64,000 nt of DNA. Origin: Paraburkholderia hiiakae. GTDB lineage: Bacteria > Pseudomonadota > Gammaproteobacteria > Burkholderiales > Burkholderiaceae. A model generated the notes under the pieces. The model was not told where the DNA came from. It saw only the letters and a list, made by a program, of their open reading frames with translations, and did not search any database. The DNA lies in NCBI RefSeq assembly GCF_904848665.1, contig NZ_CAJHCQ010000019.1, positions 107,561 through 171,560 on the forward strand. The letters are read 5' to 3'. Numbering within the stretch: position 1 is the stretch's first letter; each line of letters opens with the position of its first letter. Positions 27,329 through 34,196 of the stretch are shown piece by piece. The translations under genes were made by a program, and so were the position numbers.

Positions 27329-28231
27329 TCAGGCTTGCGTGTTCAGGAAGGCTTCGAGTTCGGCGAGCGTGGGCATGCCGCCCTGCGCACCGGCGCGCGT
27401 CACGGAAAGCGCGCCCGCAGCGTTCGCGCGCCGCACGGCCTCGCCAATGCCGAGATGCCAGAACGCCGCGAGCGCGCCGTTGAAGGTGTCGCCGGCGCCG
27501 GTCGTATCGACGGCCTCGACAGCGAAGCCCGGCTGATGCACGAGCGCGCCGTTGGCGTCGGGGTTGGGGTTCGCGTAATACGCGCCGTCTTTACCGTGCG
27601 TCATTGCGATGCGTACGGGCGAGCGCGCAATGACCTCGGCCCACGCACCTTCCGGCGTTTGCAGCGCGGTCGCGAGTTCATGCTCGTTTGGCGTCAACAG
27701 CGTGGTCAGCTCGAGCATCTCGCCACTCAGTTCGACTGCGGGTGCGGGATTGAGAAAGAAGGGCTTGCCGTGTTCGCGGGCGCGCCGCGCCGCGTGCAGC
27801 ACCGTCGCGTAGGGCACTTCGAGCTGCGCGAGCACGACGTCGGCCTGTGCGATCGCAGCGCTTGCGCGATCGATGTCTTCGGGCGAAAGCTCGTGATTCG
27901 CGCCTGGCACGACGATGATCGCGTTGTCGCCGCCCGAAAGCGTGATCGAGGCAATGCCGGTCGCTTCACGACCCGTGCTCACGTGGGCGATATCGACGCC
28001 TTGGCGCGCGAGCGTCGCCTTCATTTCGCCGCCGAAGGCATCTGCACCCACGCAGCCGATCATCGTGACCTCGGCGCCAAGACGTGCCGCCGCGACCGCC
28101 TGATTCGCGCCCTTGCCGCCCGGATGCGTCGAAAAATGCGTGCCGAACAGCGTTTCGCCGAGCCGGGGAAACGTGTCGGTCGTGACGACCATGTCCATGT
28201 TGATGCTGCCCACCACCACTACGCGCGCCAT
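27329..28231 (-). CDS. rbsK: Ribokinase
   Basis: A 300-residue PfkB-family sugar kinase making D-ribose 5-phosphate from ribose and ATP. GGGAG precedes the ATG at 28231. The first PfkB signature region GGKGANQAVAAARLGAEVTM is at residues 38-57, and the second, with the catalytic Asp, is VDTTGAGDTFNGALAAF near 240-256. It is the first gene of the rbsKDACB transcription unit; the operon promoter must lie in 28232-28380. Confidence 0.96.
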   Translation of the reverse strand: MARVVVVGSINMDMVVTTDTFPRLGETLFGTHFSTHPGGKGANQAVAAARLGAEVTMIGCVGADAFGGEMKATLARQGVDIAHVSTGREATGIASITLSGGDNAIIVVPGANHELSPEDIDRASAAIAQADVVLAQLEVPYATVLHAARRAREHGKPFFLNPAPAVELSGEMLELTTLLTPNEHELATALQTPEGAWAEVIARSPVRIAMTHGKDGAYYANPNPDANGALVHQPGFAVEAVDTTGAGDTFNGALAAFWHLGIGEAVRRANAAGALSVTRAGAQGGMPTLAELEAFLNTQA

Positions 28232-28276
28232 TGCACTCCCTTTCCACGGCTTCCCGCATCTGCGATTTTTTGCCGT

Positions 28277-28293
28277 GCTAAAACGTAATCAGC
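28277..28293. promoter_or_regulatory. Possible LacI-type operator before rbsK
   Basis: GCTAAAACGTAATCAGC, 46 bp before rbsK, has GCT/AGC ends and a central AAACGTAA that recalls the CG-centred sites of LacI-family regulators. The symmetry is imperfect (outer three bases and a few inner ones), so this is a candidate only. Confidence 0.35.
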
Positions 28294-28420
28294 TTGGGAG
28301 CGCAGTTATACCAGAGTCCTCACGCAGGTGAAATAGACCCAGGGTATAACCGGATGCGCGTAGAAATATGTCCCCGATTATTGATGACGAAGCGATCCGA
28401 TACGACGCCTGGATAGTCCG

Positions 28421-28662
28421 CTCACATCCGAAGCGCTAGGTGAGATGCTGTGGACGAATGCGGTCGTTGCAAGGCGCTTGTTCAGCGGCCTGCGCGATAG
28501 GGGTATGTCACTTCGGAGAAAGGGCGCTGAGGCGGTTGGGTGCTGACCGAACCGCTCGAGAACATTACGTTACTGGACGTCTACCGAGCGGTCGGCGAAC
28601 TTCCGCTCTTCTCACAGCTTGTTTCCAAGGATCATCTGGAATGTCTCGTCGAACAAGCATAG
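28421..28662 (+). pseudogene. Rrf2-type regulator pseudogene
   Basis: Two successive frames together spell an Rrf2/BadM-like repressor. Frame one (from 28421) gives LTSEALGEMLWTNAVVARRL then FSGLRDRG; after a one-base shift near 28502 the next frame gives YVTSEKGR, an in-frame TGA at 28528-28530, then GGWVLTEPLENITLLDVYRA, and ends at TAG 28660-28662. The order HTH, wing, ITLLDVYRAV is that of the family. The first 30 or so codons are missing or decayed (perhaps starting at ATG 28384). It is unrelated to the intact Rrf2 gene at 10341, which has a different sequence type. Confidence 0.8.
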
Positions 28663-28672
28663 ATGCCGTGGC

Positions 28673-29146
28673 TCACTGTACCGTTTCCGGCTGCGCCCGA
28701 AGCTTGTCTTTAATGGCGGTAAGGCAGTTCGTGAACTGGGTGCGAAGCCCTACGGAGTTGCTACTCGGTTCGGCAAGGCCGTCGGTTGTAACAGCCCATC
28801 CGCCAGGCGTACGAGAAATATCCAGTTCGAAGTACTCGGCCGATTCGCTATCCAGAACCACCGACTCACGAAAAGCACCCCTTGCCGAACGAATGACCGC
28901 TTCGCAGCCCTGTTGGAGCCGGGCTGGACCATGACCGGACAGACCGATTGAGCCGTCGCGAAAGGGAACTGCGCCGTACATGCGCAACGCCTCAAACTGC
29001 GTTGGCATTGCGGCCGTGACGAACTGAATGTCCGAATCTGAAACAGCATTACCGCATCCCGCGAGGATGCCGACAAAAACTGCGAGCGTGACGCGAGTGC
29101 AGCCGCCGCCTACCCGCAGTCTCCGCGCAAACGTTAGCGTTTTCAT
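28673..29146 (-). CDS. Hypothetical lipoprotein
   Basis: A 157-residue exported protein. The signal peptide (RVTLAVFVGILAGCGNAVSD) carries a lipobox LAGC. The mature part has two Cys (QQGCEAVIRSARG and TQFTNCLTAIKD) that could pair, and a strand-rich middle (YFELDISRTPGGWAVTTDG). The ATG at 29146 is preferred because the signal peptide begins there. No family recognised. It sits between the Rrf2 pseudogene and the effector cassette, in a region showing several signs of rearrangement. Confidence 0.6.
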   Translation of the reverse strand: MKTLTFARRLRVGGGCTRVTLAVFVGILAGCGNAVSDSDIQFVTAAMPTQFEALRMYGAVPFRDGSIGLSGHGPARLQQGCEAVIRSARGAFRESVVLDSESAEYFELDISRTPGGWAVTTDGLAEPSSNSVGLRTQFTNCLTAIKDKLRAQPETVQ

Positions 29147-29225
29147 CTCCAACGGGCCAGTCTTGATGTAAGAATCAAGTATTACGGCGTGCGCTTTGCA
29201 TATATTGATCGGGGCAAACCCTGGG

Positions 29226-29318
29226 TGAACAGCATCAACCGTCGATGCCGAGCGCAACGATACGCCGGTACAGCGTGGCGCGCGCCATGCCGGTCTGTGC
29301 GGCGGCTTTCGTCACCTG
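29226..29318 (-). pseudogene. Orphan 3' end of a sigma-54 activator gene (copy A of 93-bp direct repeat)
   Basis: On the minus strand this reads QVTKAAAQTGMARATLYRRI then VALGIDG and TGA (29235-29237): the Fis-like helix-turn-helix end of an NtrC-type activator. It is about 91 percent identical (roughly 8 differences in 93 bp, no gaps) to 32373-32465, the true 3' end of the activator gene at 32382. The identity continues about 9 bp past the stop and ends abruptly inside the HTH. The rest of the gene is absent here. Confidence 0.85.
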
Positions 29319-29320
29319 AG

Positions 29321-29998
29321 TCAGTGGACAGTGCGTGCGGAATGTTCGACTGGATGTGTGCAAGGGACTTCCTCTCCAGATATCCAGGCTTCATGAAGTG
29401 GACTGTAGGCTCCCCATAGAACCCGATCGCGCTCTGTCGGCTCCCGGCAAATGTTCACACGCGAAATCGCTAGTTTTAAAGTAGCCTCGAAGGTTTCATC
29501 ATCCATCTCGTCAATGGCCTCCAGTTGCTCTTCGTACTTCGGCAAGCCGATTGACCTAAATTCATCGCGAATGAAATCGAACACCCATTGATTGAACAGG
29601 AATGTCACGTCGTCACGGTCGGTTGGCGGGGCGAAGTGAAACGGCGTGTACCGGGTGCGTGGTGCACCTGTTGCAACGATCACCGATCCCGGTTCCTCCA
29701 GTGTCACTCCGAAGCCCATCATGCACCAGAGTTCGCCGTCACAGTCCCGAACATGCTGGAGCAGGTCGAATTGCTGCAACGGGATGACGCGCCAGTTATT
29801 TGAATCGTCTTTCTGGTGATACTTATTGCGTGTATATGCGTAGAACCCGGCGAGAATTCTGGACGCAAATATGAGTGGTCCGTCTTCCTTTCCGTTTCCG
29901 ATCCATGCTGGCTCGACGAACAGACCCGTACTCGTAAATCGCTTGCGCACGACGAGCCACAGGGACATCGGTGAGATATATTGGGTTTTGATTTTCAT
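29321..29998 (-). CDS. Unrecognised protein at the end of the effector cassette
   Basis: A 225-residue soluble protein rich in aromatic residues (PLIFASRILAGFYAYTRNKY, TPFHFAPPTDRDDVTFLFNQ) with an acidic helix EEQLEAIDEMDDETFEATLK. It has no signal peptide and no recognised domain. It is last in the PAAR-lysozyme-inhibitor transcription unit, 52 bp after the LprI-like gene, so a second immunity or accessory protein is possible. Its stop codon lies 3 bp from the orphan regulator end, so the original C-terminus may have been changed by the rearrangement. The base composition is lower in GC than the surrounding core genes. Confidence 0.6.
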   Translation of the reverse strand: MKIKTQYISPMSLWLVVRKRFTSTGLFVEPAWIGNGKEDGPLIFASRILAGFYAYTRNKYHQKDDSNNWRVIPLQQFDLLQHVRDCDGELWCMMGFGVTLEEPGSVIVATGAPRTRYTPFHFAPPTDRDDVTFLFNQWVFDFIRDEFRSIGLPKYEEQLEAIDEMDDETFEATLKLAISRVNICREPTERDRVLWGAYSPLHEAWISGEEVPCTHPVEHSARTVH

Positions 29999-30050
29999 GT
30001 TTATTTACGGTTATCCCTGCCCGGGCAGGGCTGCACTGTCGAACCATCGA

Positions 30051-30536
30051 CTAATCTTTCAACAGTTCGTCTAGCTCCTCTACGCGGCTGTTCGTGATGT
30101 TCGCCATACATTCCCAAAAGAAAATGTAGCGCTCCGCCGCTTCGCCCATTGAGTACGCTTCGCTATAGCATTCGTTGTCACGATACGTTGTCCAGGCGGT
30201 TTGCGCCTTCTCAAAATAAGGCGACGATAGCGGCTCGTCATCGGCTTTTAGTGATTTGTCGTTTTTTTCGCTCTTAGAGCGTATAGCCTTCAACCTCTTT
30301 TCCAGTTGGCTGCTCGCGTTGTTAAACTTCAGGTGCGAGCACTGCGCCAAGTCATCGTTGCTCGCGTGCTCGCCTGTATCGCACATGCGCGCAACTTCCG
30401 CATGCGTCCGGCCCAAAAACGAAGCTTCAGGTGACTTGAAGTCGTGGTAATCAAACTCGCCTGAATACACGGTCTTTGCACTAGCAATGATGGGCAGTAG
30501 TGCAAGCGCATATAGGATTTTAGTGCGAAGAATCAT
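30051..30536 (-). CDS. LprI-like lysozyme inhibitor (DUF1311), putative immunity protein
   Basis: A 161-residue periplasmic protein. Signal peptide MILRTKILYALALLPIIASA. Four Cys in the mature part in the order MCDTGEHASND, AQCSHLKF, NECYSEAYS, FWECMANITNSRVEELDEL match the LprI/DUF1311 type, which binds and blocks lysozyme in the periplasm. It overlaps the 3' end of the lysozyme gene by 17 bp, the arrangement expected for an effector and its immunity protein, protecting the cell and sister cells from the toxin. The start at 30536 is supported by the signal peptide; GGGGG lies 3-7 bp before it. Confidence 0.8.
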   Translation of the reverse strand: MILRTKILYALALLPIIASAKTVYSGEFDYHDFKSPEASFLGRTHAEVARMCDTGEHASNDDLAQCSHLKFNNASSQLEKRLKAIRSKSEKNDKSLKADDEPLSSPYFEKAQTAWTTYRDNECYSEAYSMGEAAERYIFFWECMANITNSRVEELDELLKD

Positions 30537-31080
30537 AAACCCCCGCTTCGAACATCTCTGCTTCGCGATGACGACGCCTGAGCAAGCCCTTAACCGGGCG
30601 GCCTTTTGACGTTGCGCAATTTCGCATCTTGTCGCCGACTTTGTTGTATTGCCCCGTATTAACAAAATCCAGGAGTCCGTCTCCGTGATGCTGCAAGTTA
30701 TACATGAAACACACTAGGGCATCGTATTCGAACTGAAACAGCGGTACCTTAATGGCGTCGTTGATGGTTCTCTCAGCCCATCCAACGTCTTGCCGCAGAA
30801 GCGCCTCCGCTTGCGCTTCGCTAATTCCTTTTTGAAAAGGCTTCTCGGACGCAACGCCAGAAATTTTGCCTAAGTGTACCAAGTGCCCATAGCCCACTGT
30901 GACGTTCCCGGCCTTGCTTCCATCCGTGTCATATATGGTGGCACTATACGCTTCCCAGCCCTCAAGAAATTTAACGCCTTCTTCGGACATTTTCCACGGT
31001 TTGCCCAAGCGTTGTGTATATGCCGTAACGTTCGATCCGGGATCTGTGTTTGTTACTGCGGTTGCGAGTGCGTCAGGCAT
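30520..31080 (-). CDS. GH24 (T4-type) lysozyme, putative type VI effector
   Basis: A 186-residue muramidase cutting the glycan strand of peptidoglycan. After a 30-residue N-terminal stretch the GH24 fold begins: EEGVKFLEGWEAYSATIYDT with the catalytic Glu near residue 40, then NVTVGYGHLVHLGK holding the Thr-Val-Gly-Tyr-Gly-His motif of the active site near 60-66, and later KMRNCATSKGRPVKGLLRRR typical of the family's C-terminus. No signal peptide and no holin gene, so phage-type release is unlikely. It starts in a TAATG overlap with the PAAR gene, which would put it on the tip of the secretion spike. Confidence 0.85.
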   Translation of the reverse strand: MPDALATAVTNTDPGSNVTAYTQRLGKPWKMSEEGVKFLEGWEAYSATIYDTDGSKAGNVTVGYGHLVHLGKISGVASEKPFQKGISEAQAEALLRQDVGWAERTINDAIKVPLFQFEYDALVCFMYNLQHHGDGLLDFVNTGQYNKVGDKMRNCATSKGRPVKGLLRRRHREAEMFEAGVYDSSH

Positions 31081-31595
31081 TACGACTCCTGTTTGTGACC
31101 GAGGTAAATTCGGATGGATTGAGCGTCTTTTGTTTCATAGCGCTCAGTGCGTCCCTGCAAATCAGTTACGCCGTGTCGCAGTTCGCCCGAAGGCATGCGC
31201 ACGGTGTAGTACGTGCCTGCAAGCGGCGAACCCTTCGCGTCGCGAAGCATGAACTGTTCGTCGTATGTGTCAGTCCTGCGCGAAGTTTCGCGCGTTTCGG
31301 TTTGTGCTTCCCTCTTGCTTTCCGAATAGAGCGCATTGGAGTTACCCGCCGCAAGGACAAAGTTCTTTCCGCATGGACATAGAACGCGGTCCAAGTCCTT
31401 CACCAACGGCAAGCCTTCATCCATCCAATCGCTAGCAGTGCCGTAAATCGGCCATCCTCCCTTGCAGATTCCGCACGTCGCATGATTCTCCTTACGGGCG
31501 TACATCCTGCCTTCTTCGTTAAAGTAGTTGCTCCGGCCAATCACCAACCCGCCCGTAGTAGTGCGGTCATAGTCCGCCACAAGTCGATCGAACAT
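31080..31595 (-). CDS. PAAR-repeat protein of type VI secretion (spike tip)
   Basis: A 171-residue protein. CGGGAG 5 bp before the ATG at 31595 decides the start. Residues 1-95 are the PAAR domain (DRTTTGGLVIGRSNYFNEEG, ENHATCGICKGGWPIYGTAS, DRVLCPCGKNFVLAAGNSN), which caps the VgrG trimer. Residues 110-171 form a small beta domain (TYDEQFMLRDAKGSPLAGTY, then GELRHGVTDLQGRTERYETK), often found as an effector-adaptor tail in Burkholderia type VI proteins. Its stop TAA overlaps the lysozyme ATG by one base. No vgrG or structural secretion genes lie in the window, so the apparatus must be encoded elsewhere. Confidence 0.85.
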   Translation of the reverse strand: MFDRLVADYDRTTTGGLVIGRSNYFNEEGRMYARKENHATCGICKGGWPIYGTASDWMDEGLPLVKDLDRVLCPCGKNFVLAAGNSNALYSESKREAQTETRETSRRTDTYDEQFMLRDAKGSPLAGTYYTVRMPSGELRHGVTDLQGRTERYETKDAQSIRIYLGHKQES

Positions 31596-31597
31596 AC

Positions 31598-31881
31598 TTA
31601 CTCCCGGTGTCCAAGATAAACGGCTAGTGACTGCGCTCCGTCCGTTGTGTACCTCGCAACGCGGCTCGCTCTGTCCGCTGTGCAGTGAATCAGTCTGCCG
31701 TCCGGCATGCGTAACGTGTATACGCGTCCACAGCCGAGCGACCGTTGCCGTCTTTGAGACGTAAATTGTTCGTCGTACCTGCCGGAATATCTGTCGGCAA
31801 TCGACTGGCCTGCGCCTCGCCTTCAAATACGACGCCGGCCGCCGTCGTTTTGTCGCGCAGCTTCAGCAAAGCTCGTCTCAT
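31598..31881 (-). pseudogene. Decayed second PAAR gene
   Basis: Directly upstream of the intact PAAR gene. It starts like a PAAR protein (ATG 31881, RRALLKLRDKTTAAGVVFEG), then lacks the Cys-rich middle and jumps to the tail domain, which is recoverable in another frame: RYDEQF, LKDGNGRSAV, then VYTLRMPDGRLIHCTADRAS and AVYLGHRE with TAA at 31598-31600. The tail is clearly related to that of the intact protein (YDEQF, YTVRMPSGEL, YLGHKQES). At least two frameshifts and one internal deletion are needed. The ribosome binding site of the intact gene lies in its last codons. Confidence 0.85.
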
Positions 31882-32372
31882 TCCGCACCCCGTTCGTTAT
31901 GCATTCGCTGTTCAGGCATTTCCCTACCCCCATGAAGACAACCGGCGCGGCATTGCAACCGGAAAAAATTCATGTTCGGCGAACAGGCAGGAACTCCGCA
32001 ATCGGATCAGTCTTAAGTTGATTCGCAGTCCAATGTGTTGTGCATGAGCCAGATAAGAAACAAGCTGCTGCCTGATTCCCGTCAGGCAACCATATGCAAT
32101 TGATACTCGGGGTGGGGCCTCAGCAGCCTGCCTCGTCGGCTCAACGATACGCGAGGCGCACCGGAGCCCGTCGCGGTCAGTTGTGGCGCGCTGAATCCTG
32201 GCGGCGAGCGTGGCCGGCGAACAAAGGATGTCGCCTACCCTCGCGGGCAGGCGGGTCTAACACCAGGAACCCTGGACCCCAACCTTGCGGCGAGTGGCTT
32301 TTCAATTCTGACCCGGATCGCCCGTCTGCACGTTGACAGGCGTGAACGGCGCGATGAACCCGCCGTGTCGTC
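31882..32372. other. Gene-free stretch between effector cassette and activator gene
   Basis: About 490 bp without a supportable gene. Base composition changes from AT-richer near the PAAR remnant to GC-rich near 32100-32330. It must contain the promoter of the cassette, probably around 31900-32000, and may include decayed coding sequence, but no family could be read in any frame. Confidence 0.5.
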
Positions 32373-32465
32373 TGAACAGCGTCAAACGTCGATCCCGAGC
32401 GCCACGATGCGCCGGTACAGCGTGGCGCGCGCCATACCGATCTGTGCGGCGGCTTTTGTCACCTG
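32373..32465 (-). repeat. 93-bp direct repeat, copy B (3' end of the activator gene)
   Basis: The last 84 bp of the sigma-54 activator gene plus 9 bp after its stop. Copy A lies at 29226-29318 in the same orientation. The two copies bracket exactly the effector cassette and the 490-bp gene-free stretch (about 3.05 kb). Confidence 0.85.
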
Positions 32466-33851
32466 GCCGCCTGCCGCGCACAGCGCATCGGTCAGAAAGC
32501 GGCGTTCGAAATCGTGCATCGCTTCGTCGTACTGTTGATCCTGCTGCGCACTAGCGTCGTCAGGCGTATCGAGCAGATCCCCCGCCGCGTCGCGTGCCTC
32601 GCTCTCGACGCGCTGCCCGCGCCCGTCGCCGATGAAGCGCGCGAGCGAGCGCGCATCGATGCGCTCGCTATCCGATAACAGCACCGCGCGCTCGAGCGTA
32701 TTGCGCAACTCACGCACGTTGCCCGGCCAGCCATACGCACACAGTACCGCAAGCGCATCTTTGTCGAGTTCGAGATGTCCCGCTCCGCTTTCCACCGCAA
32801 GCTTGTCGAGAATCGAATAGGCCATCGCCTCGATGTCCGCCAGCCGTTCGCGCAGCGGCGGCACGCGAATCATCAGCACGTTGAGCCGATAATAGAGGTC
32901 CGCGCGAAACCGGCCCTGCGCCACGAGCGCGGACAAATCCGCCGACGTCGCCGTGATGATGCGCACGTCGGTGCGCACGATGCGATTCGACCCGAGCGGT
33001 TCGAACTCCTGCTCCTGCAAAACCCTCAGCAATTTTCCCTGCAGCGCGAGCGGCATGTCGCCGATCTCGTCGAGAAAGAGCGTGCCGCCCTGGGCCAGCT
33101 CGAACTTGCCGATACGCCCCTTGCGCTCCGCACCCGTGTACGCGCCCGCCTCCGCGCCGAAGAACTCCAGTTCCAGCAGCGTGTCGGGAATCGCCGCGAC
33201 GTTCACCGTCACAAGCGGACCGTCCGCGCGTCCGGATGCGCCGTGTATGGCGTGCGCAAGCAGCTCCTTACCCGTGCCCGTTTCGCCGAGCAGAAGCACC
33301 GGCGAGGCCAGACGCGCGGCCCGGCGTGCCTGACGCTTCACTTCGAGACTTGCGGCGCTCGTGCCGATCAGGCTTGAAAAGCTGTACTTCGCGCGACGCA
33401 CCTGCGCAAGCGACTGGCGCGTGCTGATCAGTTCGGCACGCAGCCGTGCGTACTGACTGAAAAGCGGCGACAGTCCCTTGAGTTCGTTGAACAGCACGAA
33501 GCCGACTGCGCCGATCGTTTCACCGTTATCGTCCTTGATCGGCAAACGCGTGACGACGATCGGATCTCGATCGGTTTCGAGAATGTCGAGCAGGATGGGC
33601 TCGCCCCCTTTCACGACGTCGCGCATCATGCTGTTTGGAATGACGGCTTCGCAATCGAGGCCGATCACCGCCGTGGGATCGTCAAAGCCGAAGCGCGCCG
33701 CGTAGTGCCGGTTGATCCACACCACGCGCGCGTTACGATCGACGATCACGGTGCCTTCGCTGAACTTGTCGAGCGATTGAAAGAGCGATTGCATCGCCAG
33801 TTTGCGCACGTGGTCGTAGTCGGCCAGCAGCGCGGTCGTTTCGATTTCCAT
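32382..33851 (-). CDS. Sigma-54-dependent activator for hydroxybutyrate genes
   Basis: A 489-residue bacterial enhancer-binding protein. Residues 15-115 form a PAS sensor domain (GTVIVDRNARVVWINRHYAA). The AAA+ domain holds Walker A LLLGETGTGKELLAHA near 190, the sigma-54 contact loop as GAYTGAE (usual form GAFTGA, here Phe to Tyr) and Walker B GGTLFLDEIGDMP. The Fis-type HTH ends the protein (VTKAAAQIGMARATLYRRI). Start ATG 33851 follows a weak AAGAAAAG. Divergent from a permease and hydroxybutyrate dehydrogenase with a -24/-12 promoter, so it probably activates them on sensing 3-hydroxybutyrate or a related signal. Confidence 0.92.
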   Translation of the reverse strand: MEIETTALLADYDHVRKLAMQSLFQSLDKFSEGTVIVDRNARVVWINRHYAARFGFDDPTAVIGLDCEAVIPNSMMRDVVKGGEPILLDILETDRDPIVVTRLPIKDDNGETIGAVGFVLFNELKGLSPLFSQYARLRAELISTRQSLAQVRRAKYSFSSLIGTSAASLEVKRQARRAARLASPVLLLGETGTGKELLAHAIHGASGRADGPLVTVNVAAIPDTLLELEFFGAEAGAYTGAERKGRIGKFELAQGGTLFLDEIGDMPLALQGKLLRVLQEQEFEPLGSNRIVRTDVRIITATSADLSALVAQGRFRADLYYRLNVLMIRVPPLRERLADIEAMAYSILDKLAVESGAGHLELDKDALAVLCAYGWPGNVRELRNTLERAVLLSDSERIDARSLARFIGDGRGQRVESEARDAAGDLLDTPDDASAQQDQQYDEAMHDFERRFLTDALCAAGGQVTKAAAQIGMARATLYRRIVALGIDV

Positions 33852-33894
33852 TCGGTTCTTTTCTTCGGTCGCGGCCGGGTATGGCCCGTAAATT

Positions 33895-34019
33895 CTCATT
33901 TTCGGGACGCATTATCCCAGAACTGAGATTGCCCCACGCGCTTCGAAATTTCGGGGCTTTCCGTGAAAGATTGCGGGCGGCGGCGCGCTTCGTCGCCAAA
34001 GTCGTCTCAGTTTCGAGAC
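33895..34019. promoter_or_regulatory. Three upstream activator boxes
   Basis: A 14-bp element recurs: CTCATTTTCGGGAC (33895-33908), on the minus strand CTCAGTTCTGGGAT (33914-33927), and CTCAGTTTCGAGAC (34006-34019, part of the palindrome GTCTCAGTTTCGAGAC at 34004-34019). The first and third share 12 of 14 bases. They lie about 100-210 bp before the -24/-12 promoter, the usual distance for an enhancer-binding protein. Confidence 0.65.
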
Positions 34020-34103
34020 ACGTTGCCGCCGCAACCGTCCCACTGCACACCCCGCGCGCACTCTGCCCTTGGCCGCGACGCTTCGCACAAGGCTCCCCGG
34101 CCG

Positions 34104-34120
34104 CTGGCACATATCGTGCT
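34104..34120 (+). promoter_or_regulatory. Sigma-54 (-24/-12) promoter
   Basis: CTGGCACATATCGTGCT matches the consensus: TGGCAC at -24, TGC at -12, with exactly 10 bases between the invariant GG (34106-34107) and GC (34118-34119). Transcription should start near 34131, about 65 bp before the permease start codon. Confidence 0.8.
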
Positions 34121-34196
34121 CTATTGCGCGGTCGCGCCGGCTTCGGCGCGCGCGAACAACAAACAGACCTGCACGAATAAACCAACTGGAGACAAG

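Noticed and set aside
29321..32372. Lysozyme and neighbours considered as a prophage remnant
   Set aside because: A PAAR gene with TAATG coupling and a lysozyme inhibitor point to type VI secretion; no holin, tail, capsid, integrase or repressor gene is present.
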